Source of the DNA: Sulfurisphaera ohwakuensis
Lineage (GTDB): Archaea; Thermoproteota; Thermoprotei_A; Sulfolobales; Sulfolobaceae
Length of the DNA stretch: 64,000 nucleotides
Assembly (NCBI RefSeq): GCF_009729055.1
Contig: NZ_CP045484.1
Coordinates: 124,001 to 188,000, forward strand
Direction: 5' to 3'
Shown here: positions 9,127-25,351 of the stretch, one piece after another
Position numbering within the stretch: position 1 is the stretch's first letter
Layout: the number at the start of each line of letters is the position of its first letter
The notes under the pieces: generated by a model
What the model was told of the DNA's origin: nothing
Database searches by the model: none
What the model saw: the letters and a program-made list of their open reading frames with translations, nothing else
Translations under genes and position numbers: made by a program

Positions 9127-9181
9127 CTTACTCCCTCTTGCACATAATTAACGTAACAAGCATTAAAAGTTTAGCTATAAG

Positions 9182-9766
9182 TTATCTCGAGCTTAATGCA
9201 ATTCTCTCAATTTCTTCTTTCTTTCTAATCGCAAAGCTTTTTGGATCATTGTTTGCTGCAGCAATTATTTCTTCAGCCAAGGCTTCTTCTATTGGTTTAG
9301 GATTATTAAATGAAGCTTCTTTTGCACCCATAACTAGATGTCTTAAAGCTAGGTCTACTCTTCTTTGTGGAGCTACATCTACAGCAACATAGTAAACAAT
9401 ACCACCGTACATTATTCTTGTTACTTCCTCTCTAGGAGCAGAGTTTTCTATAGCTCTAACTAATATTTGGATAGGATTTTGACCTGTTTTTAATGCTATT
9501 ATATCAAAAGCAGTTTTCACTATGTTATAAGCTAACATTTTCTTTCCCTTATTTCTACCTGGTCTCATTACATTATTGATAAGTCTTTCTACGATTGGTA
9601 ATTTAGCTTTTCCAAACCTCCTATGCTCATGCCTACCGCCTGTATGGGGCAAATAAACTGGCATTAAACTTATGTATTTCTTTAGACTAGGATCTCTAAT
9701 TTCTACTTTTGTATCCCACTTACCAAATACTTTGAGGTCTATTGATGAAACTTCAAAGGATTCCAT
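9182..9766 (-). CDS. rpsG: Ribosomal protein uS7
   Basis: The 194-residue protein has the uS7 core [20 protein letters not shown] and the C-terminal [19 protein letters not shown] with the [14 protein letters not shown] tail. It nucleates assembly of the 16S 3' domain and contacts tRNA at the E site. The N-terminal extension of about 55 residues is usual in archaea. It is the first gene after the opposing DUF151 gene, so rpsG-tuf-rpsJ must be driven from the 84-bp divergent promoter region 9767-9850. Confidence 0.97.
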   Translation of the reverse strand: MESFEVSSIDLKVFGKWDTKVEIRDPSLKKYISLMPVYLPHTGGRHEHRRFGKAKLPIVERLINNVMRPGRNKGKKMLAYNIVKTAFDIIALKTGQNPIQILVRAIENSAPREEVTRIMYGGIVYYVAVDVAPQRRVDLALRHLVMGAKEASFNNPKPIEEALAEEIIAAANNDPKSFAIRKKEEIERIALSSR

Positions 9767-9850
9767 ATTTTTATCTTATTGCAATAAACAGTTTTCCCTT
9801 AAATGTGTTTATGAAGGATTTTATAGTGCAAATACATAGTATATAATATA

Positions 9851-10330
9851 ATGAGCCAAGATAATTCAGAGGAGTTAATAAAAGTAGAAAAAGTAGAAGC
9901 GTTCTTTTACCCTATTCATGGGATTCCAACAATGGTATTATATCTAGAAGATGGAAGAGAATTTAAAATGTTTCAGATTCCACCAGAAATTGTTATAGCA
10001 TTAAATAGATTACAGGAGAAAAGAGATTACGAAGAATTATTAAGAGGTGATAAGAGAGAAAATATATATGATGTGCTTGCATTCTCTTCTGAAATTAAAG
10101 ATCAATTAAGCAAGATAATAAATAGAGTTGTTATAAACGATGTGAACGAAGAGTATGGAGTTTATATTGCTACTGTAGAATTTAAATTTGATGGAGTAAT
10201 CATAGAAAAACAATTAATTCCTAGTCATGCAGTTTTTCTTGCGATAGTATCTAATAGACCAATTTATGTAAAGAAGAGTTTAGTTGATGAACAAGAAAAA
10301 CAGGAGAGAAAAAGCGGAGAAGACGTATAA
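9851..10330 (+). CDS. DUF151 (bifunctional nuclease) family protein
   Basis: The 159-residue protein carries the DUF151/BFN domain (COG1259): GIPTMVLYLEDGREFKMFQIPPEIVIALN and, near residue 125, the strand-helix SHAVFLAIVSNRPIYVKKSLVDE, equivalent to the RPSDAIALA...PIYV block of bacterial and plant members. A plant member has nuclease activity; the archaeal role is unknown. It is transcribed against the ribosomal cluster, sitting between rpsL and rpsG and ending 4 bp before the rpsL stop. The acidic C-terminal 15 residues are extra. A TATA-like stretch TAGTATATAATATAATG precedes the ATG closely, suggesting a short or absent leader. Confidence 0.75.
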   Translation: MSQDNSEELIKVEKVEAFFYPIHGIPTMVLYLEDGREFKMFQIPPEIVIALNRLQEKRDYEELLRGDKRENIYDVLAFSSEIKDQLSKIINRVVINDVNEEYGVYIATVEFKFDGVIIEKQLIPSHAVFLAIVSNRPIYVKKSLVDEQEKQERKSGEDV

Positions 10331-10334
10331 AAAT

Positions 10335-10778
10335 CTATCTTACTGGCTTTTGTTTTTTACCCTTATATAGAGCATCCAAAGAAACACCATTAACCATAAT
10401 TACCTTATATCTTACTCCGGGTAAGTCTCCCATTGATCTGCCTAGAGTTCCTCCAATTCCAGCAATGACTACCTCATCATGTTCATCAATGAAGTTTACG
10501 CCACCGTCTCCAGGAACGAAAGCAGTAACTATTCTACCATTTTTTACTAATTGTACTCTTACAGCTTTTCTTACAGCAGAGTTAGGTTGCCTAGATTCAA
10601 TTCCTACTTTTTCTAATACTATACCTCTAGCCATTGGTGCCCCTTCTAATGGATCAAATTTTTCTTTTAATTTCAGCATTCTTCTCTTGAATTTTCTTTG
10701 ATGCCATCTAAACTTAAGTCTCTTTAACCTTAATTTCCTTGCAGCAAACATTCCTTTAGGTGATTTACCTCCTGCCAT
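10335..10778 (-). CDS. rpsL: Ribosomal protein uS12
   Basis: A 147-residue archaeal/eukaryal-type S12. It carries the conserved decoding-centre loops [18 protein letters not shown] and [15 protein letters not shown], with the basic N-terminus [20 protein letters not shown]. It ends 11 bp downstream of nusA and is the last gene of the rpo-containing operon. The convergent DUF151 gene ends 4 bp away, so both transcripts must terminate within each other's coding region. Confidence 0.97.
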   Translation of the reverse strand: MAGGKSPKGMFAARKLRLKRLKFRWHQRKFKRRMLKLKEKFDPLEGAPMARGIVLEKVGIESRQPNSAVRKAVRVQLVKNGRIVTAFVPGDGGVNFIDEHDEVVIAGIGGTLGRSMGDLPGVRYKVIMVNGVSLDALYKGKKQKPVR

Positions 10779-10789
10779 TCTTCTTCACC

Positions 10790-11221
10790 CTAAGTTATAA
10801 TCACGGAATCAATATCCATATATCTTTTTAATATTAACTTTGCTCTAGTAACATTTCTCCCGTTCTTACCAATAGCGAGGCCCTTATCTTGAGGATCAAC
10901 GTTAATATAAACTGTCTTCTTAGAATTAGACTGAACCACTTTTACACTTCTCACCTTTGCAGGCGCCATTAAATTTCTTACTAAATCTTCTAGGTTATCA
11001 CTATATCCTACAATCTCAATTGATTTTCCTATAAGTTTTTCCAGTCTTTTTACATTAGAACCATTTTTACCTATAGCAGTTCCCATATTTTCTGGGTTTA
11101 CAAGAAATATAATTCTGTTATTTTCCTCATCTACGATACAGTCCCTTGCAGTTACACGCGTCACGTCTTGAAAAAGTGACATATACCTTAATTCCTCTGA
11201 AGTAAGCTTAATCTCAGGCAA
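10790..11221 (-). CDS. nusA: Archaeal NusA-like transcription termination factor (two KH domains)
   Basis: The 143-residue protein consists of two KH domains, seen from the paired GxxG loops [20 protein letters not shown] and [20 protein letters not shown]. It lacks the N-terminal and S1 domains of bacterial NusA, as all archaeal homologues do. It binds RNA; a role in transcription pausing or termination is assumed by homology. It abuts the L30e stop directly (start 11221, L30e ends 11222), so the two are translationally coupled. Confidence 0.95.
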   Translation of the reverse strand: MPEIKLTSEELRYMSLFQDVTRVTARDCIVDEENNRIIFLVNPENMGTAIGKNGSNVKRLEKLIGKSIEIVGYSDNLEDLVRNLMAPAKVRSVKVVQSNSKKTVYINVDPQDKGLAIGKNGRNVTRAKLILKRYMDIDSVIIT

Positions 11222-11542
11222 TTATTGAGCCCCCTCCTTTATTTCTTCTAGTAATCTAGACTCGCCAAGATCTATAACACCAATAGTGGATATCATAAAT
11301 GGTTTTCCACAAAGTGTTCCTAATTCATATGCACTACCATTATACTGATAAACTGGAATATTAGATATCTTTGCATAAGCTAGAATATCATCCTTAAGAT
11401 CTTGCCTCAAGGTAGAAGCTATTATTACCATTTTTACTTTCCCTGTCTTCACCATTTTTATCGTTTTTTTGCTCCCAAAAACTACTTTACCTGTTCTTAA
11501 TAAAGTTTTTAGCTCGCTTTCAAATCCTGTTACTTCTGACAT
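11222..11542 (-). CDS. rpl30e: Ribosomal protein eL30
   Basis: The 106-residue protein has the L7Ae/L30e fold: GKVVFGSKKTIKMVKTGKVK, then IIASTLRQDLKDDILAYAKI, IPVYQYNGSAYELGTLCGKP and the final STIGVIDLGESRLL. It belongs to the 50S subunit. Position between rpoA2 and nusA is conserved in archaea. The gap to rpoA2 is 5 bp. Confidence 0.95.
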   Translation of the reverse strand: MSEVTGFESELKTLLRTGKVVFGSKKTIKMVKTGKVKMVIIASTLRQDLKDDILAYAKISNIPVYQYNGSAYELGTLCGKPFMISTIGVIDLGESRLLEEIKEGAQ

Positions 11543-11547
11543 TTACT

Positions 11548-15366
<3,819 letters not shown>

Positions 15367-15386
<20 letters not shown>

Positions 15387-18300
15387 CTACAGAAACTTTA
15401 TCACCTAATACTAATCTAGGTGATATAACCATACTCATTAACTCTTGTAAAAGTAACTTAAATGCATATGAAACCGTAACTGGATATAAATTTGCATTCT
15501 CACCATGTATTGGACATACGTATTTATTTCTAGTTCTATCGTACCAACCTATATATCCACATTTATCACAAACATAAATTGTTGCTTTATCTGAATTATC
15601 CAATAATCTATCTTTAATGAGCATTGCTGTTCCAAATCCTATAAGACAGTCTCTTTCCATTTCTCCAAATCTTAATCCACCTTCACGAGCTCTACCTTCA
15701 GTTGGTTGTCTAGTTAATATTTGTACCGGTCCTCTAGCCCTTGCATGCATCTTATCAGCAACCATGTGATGCAATTTTTGATAGTACACTATACCAAATA
15801 ATATTCTGCCCTTTAATTTCTGACCCGTTCTACCATCATAAACTACTTCTGTTCCATCTGGTAAGAATCCCGATTCCCTAATCCCTTTCCTTATTTCTTC
15901 TAAAGGAGGACTTTCAATAAATGGAGTAGCATCAACTGGTTTACCCGTTAGAGCAACATACTTGCCCGCCAAAGCTTCCATTATTTGCCCTATTGTCATT
16001 CTTGATGGTAATGCATGTGGATTTAAAATTATATCTGGAACTACTCCTTTTACTGTATATGGCATGTCAGCTTGATCTATCAGCATCCCTATTACTCCTT
16101 TTTGTCCGTGTCTTGTAGCGAATTTATCACCTATTTCTGGGATTCTAAGATCTCTCACTCTAACTTTTACTAGCTTATTTCCTTCAGATGACTCAGTTAC
16201 TAATACTAAATCTACTATACCCATCTCTCCATGTCTTGTAACAATTGAGGTGTCTCTCTTTGATTGCTCCGGAGATAGTTCTTTAAATTCTTGTAAAAAT
16301 CTTGGCGGACTAACTTTACCTATAAGTACATCTCCACCCTTTACTTCAACCTCTGGTGATACTATTCCATTATCTTCAAGTAATCTATAATACTCATTAC
16401 CCTTGTAACCCTTAGTGCCTGGCTCTGGCTTCATTATTTTGTCTTCTTGACCACCAGGATATTTCAACTCTTCAGTTGAATAAAGTCTGAAGAATGTTGA
16501 CCTATACATACCCCTTTCTACTGAAGATTTGTTCATGATAATTGCATCCTCCATATTATATCCAGTGTATGACATAACTGCTAAAATAGCGTTATTCCCA
16601 GCAGGTCTATCATTATAGCCTATAATGTCTAATATTTTTGTTCCTACCAAAGGTTTTTGCGGATAATGAAGTAAATGAGCACGAGTATCAGTTCTGAGTT
16701 GATAGTTAGCCGCATATAATCCTAGAGCTTGTTTAGCCATAGCAGATTGATATGTATTTCTTGGTGACTGATTATGTTCTGGATATGGAATAATCGAGGC
16801 TGTAATCCCTAATATAGCTGGAGGCCATATTTCTAAATGAGTATGATCTTTGGTTAAATCTTGGGGGTTAAGTGCAATATAGGCATTTTCCTCTTCTTCG
16901 GCATCTAGAAATTCAATCTTACCTTGTTTTACAAGATCATCAAAAGTTATCTCTCCTTTTCTTAATTTTTCTATGTCCTCTTCACTTACTAAGGGTTTAC
17001 CATCTTTAACAACAATTAGCGGCCTTCTAACTCTTCCCCCATCACAATTTATATGTACTTCATTTATGTATTCAGTAACTATATGAGCAACATTAACTTC
17101 ATCACTAATCTTACTAGATCTACGTAACTCTCTTATTTTTTCTGCTAGTTCTTTTCCATCTGGGTAATATCCTAGTAATCTCCCATTTAAATAGACTTTA
17201 CTCCAATTTAGATACTTATTTATATCTTCTTCAGCTGAAAGCCTTTCTATAAGTTCCTCTTGAGATATAACACCTTGCTCATAAATTACCTTCTCTATAC
17301 TTGATTCATTAATACCAACGGAAACTTGAGCTAATAATGCTAGGTTTTTAACTAATCCACTATTAGGACCTTCTGGTGTTTCAAACGGGCACATTCTACC
17401 CCATTGAGTACCATGTAAATCTCTAGCTTCAAAGTTCGGTTGTCCTCTAGCTAATGAGGATACTACTCTCCTTAAGTGACTTAACATTGATAACCAATTA
17501 GTTCTATCTAATAGCTGGCTTACACCAGTTCTTCCTCCAACCCAATTTCCAGTAGCTAGTGCGTGCCTTACTCTTTCAGTTATTATATCCGCCCTTACTA
17601 ATGCGGTTAATGAAAGTCTTCTACCCCTTACTTTTGCCTTTTCTAATTGATATACTAGGTCTTTTACAAATGCTTTAAATGCGACCCTAAATAAGCTTGT
17701 AAATAAATCTCCTGCTAGTCTAACTCTTTTATTAGCATAATGATCCTTATCATCTGGTTGCCTTCTTCCTAGATATAGTTCTAGAAGCTTATTTACAGCA
17801 GCAGCTAAATAATATCCCTTCTTTTTCCTATCTTCTGGAGACGTACCAATATGAGGTAAGAAGTATTTATCTATAATTTGCTCGGCTCTTTGAATTCTAT
17901 TTTCTCTTTTCTGGCCTATAGCTATCCTATTACCTATGAAATCAAGCGCATCTTCAACTGTAGTTATTGAACTTGCTTGCTCTAATGAAGGTAATAACTC
18001 ATTCTGTATTTCTGGATCTAAAGATACTGCATAAACAATATCCTTATCTGTAGTAAAACCTAGTGCTCTCATCATAATGACAAATGGAATTTTACCTGGA
18101 ACAGTAGCAAATGATACTTGAATACTACTATCCTTTAATCTTTCAATTACTACTTGAACTCTATATCCAGCAGCAGCTGATGTAATTTTTGCAACATGGG
18201 TTATATTAGAACCGCTTTTACCATAATCAACCAATACTCTATTAGTGGCTAAATCTTCTTGTGCAACAATTACTTTTTCTGTTCCATTTACTATAAAGTA

Positions 18301-18747
18301 GCCTCCAGGATCTTTAGGATCTTCTCCTATCTTTATTAGCTCATCATAAGTCATGTTAGATGTAGGATCTGCAATTGATTTTAACATAATTGGTAAATCT
18401 CCTATGTAAACCTCAATTGGTTCTCCTTCTATGTTATTCTCTATTGGAATCATAGTTAGATATAATGGGACCGCGTAAGTTAAATTCCTAAGTCTAGCTT
18501 CAAGAGGGGTTAATTCTTTAGGAGGTCCTTTATCTGTTTCCCTGATTCCAGGCCTATCATATCTTATTTTACCTAACTTAATTTTTAATCCAGGTATTTC
18601 TGTTATAATCTCTCCTTGTTCGTCTATTATTTGTTGTAGTTTATTTCGTAGAAAATCATTAAAAGAATCTAAATGTTGCCTCACTAAACCCCTTAGTTTA
18701 AAGAATGATTTAACAATTTCCCATCTTTCATCAACTGTAAGGCTCAC
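15367..18747 (-). CDS. rpoB: DNA-directed RNA polymerase subunit B (Rpo2)
   Basis: A single 1,126-residue B subunit, the undivided crenarchaeal form. Landmarks: the fork region [20 protein letters not shown], the PETPEG block [20 protein letters not shown], the hybrid-binding block [20 protein letters not shown], and the C-terminal zinc motif [20 protein letters not shown] near residue 1065. Methanogens and halophiles have this gene split into B' and B''; here it is intact. The start is 6 bp downstream of rpoH. Confidence 0.98.
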
Positions 18748-18753
18748 TTATAT

Positions 18754-19008
18754 TCACCCACTTATAACGTATCTATATACGACTACTTCTCCCGACAAAG
18801 AGCTTTTTCTAGTAATTTTAATTATATCTCCCGGTTTTGCACCAACTAATTTAGCTATAGGATCTGATGCTCTAATCCAAGGAAGTTGTTCTGGTTTTAT
18901 TCCCAACTCCTTAAGAATTTTATAAGCTTCTTCTATGCTTAGAACCTCGTGCTTGGGAACAAGCTCATGCTGACTAGGATCTATTTTAATTTTCGATGAA
19001 GAACGCAT
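18754..19008 (-). CDS. rpoH: DNA-directed RNA polymerase subunit H (Rpo5)
   Basis: An 84-residue subunit with the C-terminal Rpb5-like fold: [37 protein letters not shown] and [20 protein letters not shown]. Archaeal RpoH lacks the N-terminal jaw domain of eukaryotic Rpb5, in line with this length. It heads the rpoH-rpoB-rpoA1-rpoA2 series. The upstream gap of 55 bp to malic enzyme holds GGTGAATTATAATG, a Shine-Dalgarno-like GGTGA 8 nt before the start. Confidence 0.96.
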   Translation of the reverse strand: MRSSSKIKIDPSQHELVPKHEVLSIEEAYKILKELGIKPEQLPWIRASDPIAKLVGAKPGDIIKITRKSSLSGEVVVYRYVISG

Positions 19009-19063
19009 TATAATTCACCAAACCAAGTCGTAATATGTAAGTAGTTCCAACCACTTAAAAAAA

Positions 19064-20395
19064 TTATGTTAATGAAGAAAGGAGTTTTCTTGCAGAGTTT
19101 ATAATCTCTCTTGCGGAAGAATAAAGTTCCTCGTATGATAATGAAACTCTTGCAATACCTTGCTGTATAGCCTTCATACCTACAGCAGCTGCTACTCTTG
19201 GATATACTTCCCATTCAGTCATTTTGGGAATAATATAATTTTCATTAATTCCTTTTTCTCTAGCAAATGAAGCCAGTTCTCTAGCCGCTTCGATTACCAT
19301 TTCATCAGTTATAGTTTTCGCTCTAACATCTAAAGCACCCCTAAAAACTGCTGGAAATATTAAGGAGTTATTTACTTGGTTTGGTAAATCACTTCTTCCA
19401 GTAGCTACAATCCTAGCACCAGCATTTTTTGCTTCGTCTGGCCAGATTTCGGGAACAGGATTAGCTAAAGCAAACACTATTGGATCTTTATTCATTAGCT
19501 TTATCCAATCTGATTTTATTACACCAGGACCTGGTTTAGAAGCTGCAATTAAAACATCGGCACCTTTAAAAGCTTCTTCTACTGTCCTAGCACCAACTTT
19601 ATTTGTTTTTTCTAGAAGTTCATATTTCCACGGATTTTCCAACTTCATTGAATCCTCATCATTTCTTCCTTTGTACAATGGTCCTCTACTATCTATAACA
19701 ATCATATTTTCATAGGGAACACCATATTTATATAATAATCTAGCTGTAGCTATATTAGCTGCCCCGGCACCATATAGAATAACTCTTATATTTTTCGGGT
19801 CTTTGCCCGTTATCTCAAGAGATGTTATTAGTCCAGCTAGTGTAGCTCCTGCTGTACCTTGTTGATCATCATGCCATACAGGAATTTCTACTGATTGCCT
19901 TAATTTATCTAGAATATAAAAACATTTAGGTGATTCTATGTCTTCTAAATTAATCCCTCCAAAAGCTGGTTCTAATATTTTAACAGTCTCAATAATTTTA
20001 TCTGGATCCTTTGTACCTATTGGCAAAGGTATCGCGTCAACCCCACCTAAATATTTAAAGATCAAAGCCTTTCCTTCCATTACTGGCATTGCTGCCTCTG
20101 GTCCGATGTCTCCTAATCCTAGAACTCTTGTACCATCAGTTACTATAGCGATAGCATTCCACCTATAAGTATAATGAAAAGATAAATCTTTGTTTTTCGC
20201 AATTTCCCTGGATACTGCTGCTACGCCTGGAGTATATAAAACGGCAAAATCATCTATGGATTTTATGGGAACCTTGGGCAATATTTGTATTTTTCCCTTA
20301 TATTTAGAAGAAATTTCAATCGCCTTTTTATCTAATTCACTCAATGTAATAACACCAGTATCTTTACTAAATATAAGATTAAATTTTTTGATCAT
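19064..20395 (-). CDS. maeA: NAD(P)-dependent malic enzyme
   Basis: The 443-residue enzyme oxidatively decarboxylates malate to pyruvate. Conserved blocks are [36 protein letters not shown], the metal site [17 protein letters not shown], the Rossmann loop [15 protein letters not shown] and the late [15 protein letters not shown]. The length is that of the short bacterial-type enzyme. It lies upstream of rpoH on the same strand but 55 bp away, and faces the aIF5B gene head to head across 38 bp. Cofactor choice cannot be settled by eye. Confidence 0.93.
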   Translation of the reverse strand: MIKKFNLIFSKDTGVITLSELDKKAIEISSKYKGKIQILPKVPIKSIDDFAVLYTPGVAAVSREIAKNKDLSFHYTYRWNAIAIVTDGTRVLGLGDIGPEAAMPVMEGKALIFKYLGGVDAIPLPIGTKDPDKIIETVKILEPAFGGINLEDIESPKCFYILDKLRQSVEIPVWHDDQQGTAGATLAGLITSLEITGKDPKNIRVILYGAGAANIATARLLYKYGVPYENMIVIDSRGPLYKGRNDEDSMKLENPWKYELLEKTNKVGARTVEEAFKGADVLIAASKPGPGVIKSDWIKLMNKDPIVFALANPVPEIWPDEAKNAGARIVATGRSDLPNQVNNSLIFPAVFRGALDVRAKTITDEMVIEAARELASFAREKGINENYIIPKMTEWEVYPRVAAAVGMKAIQQGIARVSLSYEELYSSAREIINSARKLLSSLT

Positions 20396-20433
20396 GAAAT
20401 AGATATCAATGTAGTTTTAGTTGGTGAAAGATT

Positions 20434-22242
20434 ATGTCTCAACAGTTACAAAGTAGAAGACTTAGACAACCTATCGTAGTGGTTTTAGGCCATGTTGATC
20501 ACGGTAAAACAACATTATTAGATAAAATTAGAGGAACTGCAGTAGTAAAGAAGGAACCAGGGGAAATGACTCAAGAAGTAGGAGCTAGCTTCGTTCCTAC
20601 TAGTGTAATAGAAAAAATAGCAGAACCACTGAAAAAGACATTCCCAATTAAACTTGAAATACCTGGATTACTCTTTATTGACACTCCAGGGCATGAACTA
20701 TTTAGTAATCTAAGAAGAAGAGGGGGGAGTGTTGCAGATATTGCTATTCTTGTCGTAGATATAGTAGAAGGGTTTCAAAAACAAACCTATGAATCCTTAG
20801 AGATATTAAGAAGTAGAAAAGTTCCTTTCTTAGTAGCCGCAAATAAAATTGACAGAATACCTGGCTGGAAACCAATAGATACTTATTCCTTATTAGAAAG
20901 TATAAAAAGTCAAAGAAAAGATGTACAAACTCAACTAGATAATTACGTATATAGGCTTGTAGGACAATTAGCAGAATTAGGCTTCAATGCAGATAGATTC
21001 GATCGTATAAGAGATTTCACTAAAACAGTTGCAATAGTACCTGTTTCAGCTAAGACAGGCGAAGGAATAGCTGAATTACTTGCTCTACTTGCTGGATTAA
21101 CACAGAATTATATGAAAACAAAATTAAGATTTGCTGAAGGACCAGCTAAAGGTGTTATATTAGAGGTAAAAGAATTACAAGGACTCGGATATACTATTGA
21201 TGTTATTATATACGATGGGATATTAAAGAAGAATGATACAATTATAATTGGGGGTCTAAATGGGCCAATTGTAACAAAGGTAAGGTCAATTCTTGTACCA
21301 AAGCCTTTACAAGACATCAAAGTAGTTAAGACAGACTTAACACAAATTGATGAAGTTTATGCTGCTGCAGGTGTTAAGATTTATGCACCAGAACTTGAAA
21401 ATGCATTAGCAGGTTCTCCGTTATTTGTAGCAGAGAACGAGCAACAAGTTGAAGAATACAAGAAAATTATACAAGAAGAAATAGCTAGTGTAAAATATTA
21501 CAATGCAAACATAGCAGGTATTGTTGTTAAAGCTGATAGTTTAGGAAGTTTAGAAGCTATAGTTGAAGGACTAAAACAAAAGAACATTCCGATTAGATTA
21601 GCAGATATAGGTCCTATAACAAAAAAAGATATAACTGAAGCTGAACTTACTTTACAAGAAGCAAAAGAATACGGAATTATAGCCGCATTTAGAGTAAAAC
21701 CATTACAAGGCATAGAAATCCCAAATAGCATTAAGTTAATTTACAGCGAAATAATATACCAATTAATAGATGATATAGAGAAGTATATAACAGAAGTAAG
21801 AGAAAGTGAAAAGAGAAGAACTCTAGATTCTTTAATTCTTCCAGGCAAATTTAGGTTAATACCAGGTTATGTATTCCGTAGAAGTGATCCAGTAATAGTA
21901 GGTGTTGAAGTGCTAGGAGGAATAATAAGGCCAAAGTTTCCAGTTATGAAAAAAGATGGTAAAAGAGTGGGTGAGATACTTCAAATTCAAGATAATAAAA
22001 AAAGTGTAGATAGGGCTACTAAAGGAATGGAAGTAGCTGTTTCTATAAAGGGAAACATAATGGTAGGAAGACAAATTGATGAAGGAGAAATACTGTACAC
22101 TGATGTACCAAAGGAAGATTTAGAGATACTATTAACCAAATATAAAGATATAATCACAGATGATATGAAAGAAGTTATAAAGGAAATAATTAATATAAAA
22201 AGAGTTAATGACCCTACATATGCACTTGGGCTAAAGGTGTAA
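20434..22242 (+). CDS. infB: Translation initiation factor aIF5B
   Basis: The 602-residue archaeal homologue of eIF5B/IF2, which joins subunits and supports initiator tRNA binding. G1 [14 protein letters not shown] is at residues 18-31, then the switch [10 protein letters not shown]3 DTPGHELF, G4 NKID and G5 SAKTGEG; beta-barrel, linker helix and C-terminal barrel follow. It lacks the long N-terminal extension of eukaryotes, as normal. A GGTGAAAG Shine-Dalgarno lies 8 nt before the ATG. No intein is present, although infB inteins occur in other archaea. Confidence 0.97.
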   Translation: MSQQLQSRRLRQPIVVVLGHVDHGKTTLLDKIRGTAVVKKEPGEMTQEVGASFVPTSVIEKIAEPLKKTFPIKLEIPGLLFIDTPGHELFSNLRRRGGSVADIAILVVDIVEGFQKQTYESLEILRSRKVPFLVAANKIDRIPGWKPIDTYSLLESIKSQRKDVQTQLDNYVYRLVGQLAELGFNADRFDRIRDFTKTVAIVPVSAKTGEGIAELLALLAGLTQNYMKTKLRFAEGPAKGVILEVKELQGLGYTIDVIIYDGILKKNDTIIIGGLNGPIVTKVRSILVPKPLQDIKVVKTDLTQIDEVYAAAGVKIYAPELENALAGSPLFVAENEQQVEEYKKIIQEEIASVKYYNANIAGIVVKADSLGSLEAIVEGLKQKNIPIRLADIGPITKKDITEAELTLQEAKEYGIIAAFRVKPLQGIEIPNSIKLIYSEIIYQLIDDIEKYITEVRESEKRRTLDSLILPGKFRLIPGYVFRRSDPVIVGVEVLGGIIRPKFPVMKKDGKRVGEILQIQDNKKSVDRATKGMEVAVSIKGNIMVGRQIDEGEILYTDVPKEDLEILLTKYKDIITDDMKEVIKEIINIKRVNDPTYALGLKV

Positions 22243-22660
22243 CTAGCTCTTCTTCTTTGAAAAATATACTCATTTCTCTTTTTGCCTTTTCTTCGCTATC
22301 TGAAGCGTGTATAACATTTTCTGCTTTACTTAAGGCATAATCACCTCTTATTGTACCTGGTGGAGCCTCTTTAGGGTCAGTGTTTCCTATCATTTTTCTA
22401 ACAACACTAACAGCTTCATCTCCTTCGATTACCATACACACTACTGGACCAGAAGTTATATAGCTAATTAACTCCTCAAAGAATGATTTACCTTTATGCT
22501 CTTCATAAAGTCTTTCTGCAGTAGGTCTATCTATTTTAACCATTTTTAAGCCTATAATTTTAAGACCTCTTTTTTCAAATCTAGAAATTATTTCGCCAAT
22601 AAGATTTCTTCTTACACCATCTGGTTTTATCATAACAAAAGTTCTTTGGATACTCATCAC
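22214..22660 (-). CDS. ndk: Nucleoside diphosphate kinase
   Basis: The 148-residue enzyme balances nucleoside triphosphates. [20 protein letters not shown] opens the fold; the active histidine lies in ENVIHASDS (residues 114-122), and the Kpn loop and the GTIRGDYAL block are present. It converges on infB with a 29-bp overlap of the 3' ends and starts within the last codon of rpl24e (4-bp overlap), so it is coupled to that ribosomal gene. Confidence 0.97.
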   Translation of the reverse strand: MMSIQRTFVMIKPDGVRRNLIGEIISRFEKRGLKIIGLKMVKIDRPTAERLYEEHKGKSFFEELISYITSGPVVCMVIEGDEAVSVVRKMIGNTDPKEAPPGTIRGDYALSKAENVIHASDSEEKAKREMSIFFKEEELVTPLAQVHM

Positions 22661-22842
22661 TTACCACCTATATATGATTTTGTCCATTTCAACTTTTTAG
22701 GATCTCTATGTAGCTTCAACATTGATTTTTTACATTTATTTGAACAGAACCATAATATACTACCATCATTTCTTATATACATTAAACCGGTTGCTGGTGG
22801 TATTTCTTTTCCACAGAAACTGCACTGTTTAATTGAGGGCAT
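22657..22842 (-). CDS. rpl24e: Ribosomal protein eL24
   Basis: A 61-residue protein with the zinc ribbon [13 protein letters not shown]...[10 protein letters not shown]. It is the short archaeal version of eL24. It overlaps ndk by 4 bp, and the divergent rps28e lies 68 bp away, so the two ribosomal genes share a promoter region. Aromatic [16 protein letters not shown] at the end is the conserved rRNA-binding tail. Confidence 0.95.
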   Translation of the reverse strand: MPSIKQCSFCGKEIPPATGLMYIRNDGSILWFCSNKCKKSMLKLHRDPKKLKWTKSYIGGK

Positions 22843-22909
22843 CTCATGATAATACAGAGAGTGAAGTATTTAAGTGAATTGGTTTTTTGATTACTAAGGG
22901 AATAAGAAA

Positions 22910-23816
<907 letters not shown>

Positions 23817-23850
23817 ACATTTTTATCCTTAAATGCTTTCATCAATAAAT

Positions 23851-25272
23851 ATGGTTAAAATAGGACTAGAAGTACACGTTCATCTTACATCATTGAAAAC
23901 TAAATTATTCTGCTCCTGTCCTAGTGATTATACTGGGAAGGATCCTAATACAAACGTATGTCCCATATGCTTAGGTTTGCCTGGCGCAATTCCAGTATTA
24001 AACGAAAACGCTGTAAAAGCAGCTATTATGGTTGCTCTAGCCATCAATGCCGAAATAGCTAATTCTTTGATTATGGTAAGAAAACACTATTTTTACCCCG
24101 ATATGGCAAAGAACTACCAAATCTCCCAATATGATGGACCTGGTAGCATTGCAATCAGTAAAGGTGGGTATCTAAAATTAAGAGAAGGCAAAACAGTTAG
24201 AATAAGAAGAATAAACATAGAAGAAGATCCTGCGAAGATAATCTATCCTACGGGATCAATGCTAACTAGCAAGTATACATTATTAGATTATAATAGATCT
24301 GGAATGGGACTGCTTGAAATTGTAACAGAACCTGATATGACAGAACCTAAAGAAGCTAGAGAATTTCTAGAGAAATTAAGATCTATATTAGAACACTTAG
24401 GTATATGTAATTGTGATTTAGAAGGAGCTATGAGAGCAGACGCTAATGTTTCAGTAGAAGGAGGAGAGAGAGTTGAGATAAAGAACATAGGTTCACCCAG
24501 AGAAGTAGAAGAAGCATTAAAATATGAAATTGCTAGACAAAAAGCTGCTATAGCACAAGGTTTACCAGTTAAAAGAGAAACTAGGCATTGGGATTCTGAA
24601 AGAAAAGTAACAGTACCTATTAGGACAAAGGAAACAGAAGAAGATTATAGATACTTTCCAGATCCGGATTTACCACCATATCCAATAACTCAAGATCTCA
24701 TAGAAGAAATAAGAAAGACTTTACCTGAATTACCCGATTTAAGGATAAAAAGGTTAGTCACTCAGTATGGAATTACAGATTACGATGCAACTGTATTAGT
24801 TATGGATAAAGCATTAGCTGATTTATTTGAAGAGACCGCGAAACATTATAATAATTATAAAAAGCTAGCCAATTTACTAATAAATGATTATTTAAGATGG
24901 TTAAATGATAAAAACCTAAGGCCTTCCCAATCCAGAGCTGGAAGCCAGCAGTTAGTAGAATTATTAAAGTTGCTTGATGATGGAGTTATCACAATAAAAA
25001 TAGCTAAGGAAATTCTTCCTGAAATTGTATTAGAAGGAAAAATGCCATCATCTATAATAAAAGAGAGAGGCCTTGTTGCAATAAAAGATGAAGATTACTT
25101 AATTAATGTAATAAAAGAAGTAATTAATGAAGAACCAGATGCTGCTGAAAAAGCTAAGAATGACCCTAAGGTTATAAATTATCTAGTCGGTAAAGTTATG
25201 AAAAAGACTGGAAAAAGAGCTGATCCACAATTAACGAACGAGTTAATAAAGAAAATTTTAGGCATTAAGTAA
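23851..25272 (+). CDS. gatB: Asp-tRNA(Asn)/Glu-tRNA(Gln) amidotransferase subunit B
   Basis: The GatB subunit (about 473 residues) of the GatCAB complex that converts Asp-tRNA(Asn) and Glu-tRNA(Gln). KIGLEVHVHLTSLKTKLFC starts the cradle domain, CPICLGLPGAIPVLNE contributes a zinc site with CSCPSDYTG, and KHYFYPDMAKNYQISQYDGP and EDPAKIIYPTG are conserved. The YqeY-like tail ends RADPQLTNELIKKIL. An upstream ATG at 23833 adds MLSSIN; I prefer 23851 because the fold begins at MVKIGLEVH. gatA and gatC are not adjacent. Confidence 0.95.
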   Translation: MVKIGLEVHVHLTSLKTKLFCSCPSDYTGKDPNTNVCPICLGLPGAIPVLNENAVKAAIMVALAINAEIANSLIMVRKHYFYPDMAKNYQISQYDGPGSIAISKGGYLKLREGKTVRIRRINIEEDPAKIIYPTGSMLTSKYTLLDYNRSGMGLLEIVTEPDMTEPKEAREFLEKLRSILEHLGICNCDLEGAMRADANVSVEGGERVEIKNIGSPREVEEALKYEIARQKAAIAQGLPVKRETRHWDSERKVTVPIRTKETEEDYRYFPDPDLPPYPITQDLIEEIRKTLPELPDLRIKRLVTQYGITDYDATVLVMDKALADLFEETAKHYNNYKKLANLLINDYLRWLNDKNLRPSQSRAGSQQLVELLKLLDDGVITIKIAKEILPEIVLEGKMPSSIIKERGLVAIKDEDYLINVIKEVINEEPDAAEKAKNDPKVINYLVGKVMKKTGKRADPQLTNELIKKILGIK

Positions 25273-25326
25273 TCACAGCGTGGGTTTTTCATCACTTCTC
25301 AGCACTTAAAACCTCGATCATCAAAA
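25272..25326 (-). ncRNA. Candidate C/D box guide sRNA
   Basis: On the minus strand: C box TGATGA (25323-25318), a 15-nt first guide TCGAGGTTTTAAGTG, D' box CTGA (25302-25299), spacer GAA, C' box GTGATGA (25295-25289) and a second guide AAAACCCACG. The terminal D box reads CTGT instead of CTGA. The 14-nt D'-spacer-C' block is identical to that of the candidate at 39290-39343. It lies antisense, immediately after the gatB stop. The degenerate D box is the weak point. Confidence 0.5.
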
Positions 25327-25351
25327 ATAATAGGAAGATGGTGATATTTAT

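Noticed and set aside
19008-19214. 68-codon minus-strand frame between rpoH and malic enzyme
   Set aside because: Overlaps the malic enzyme C-terminus in another frame and lacks any family resemblance.
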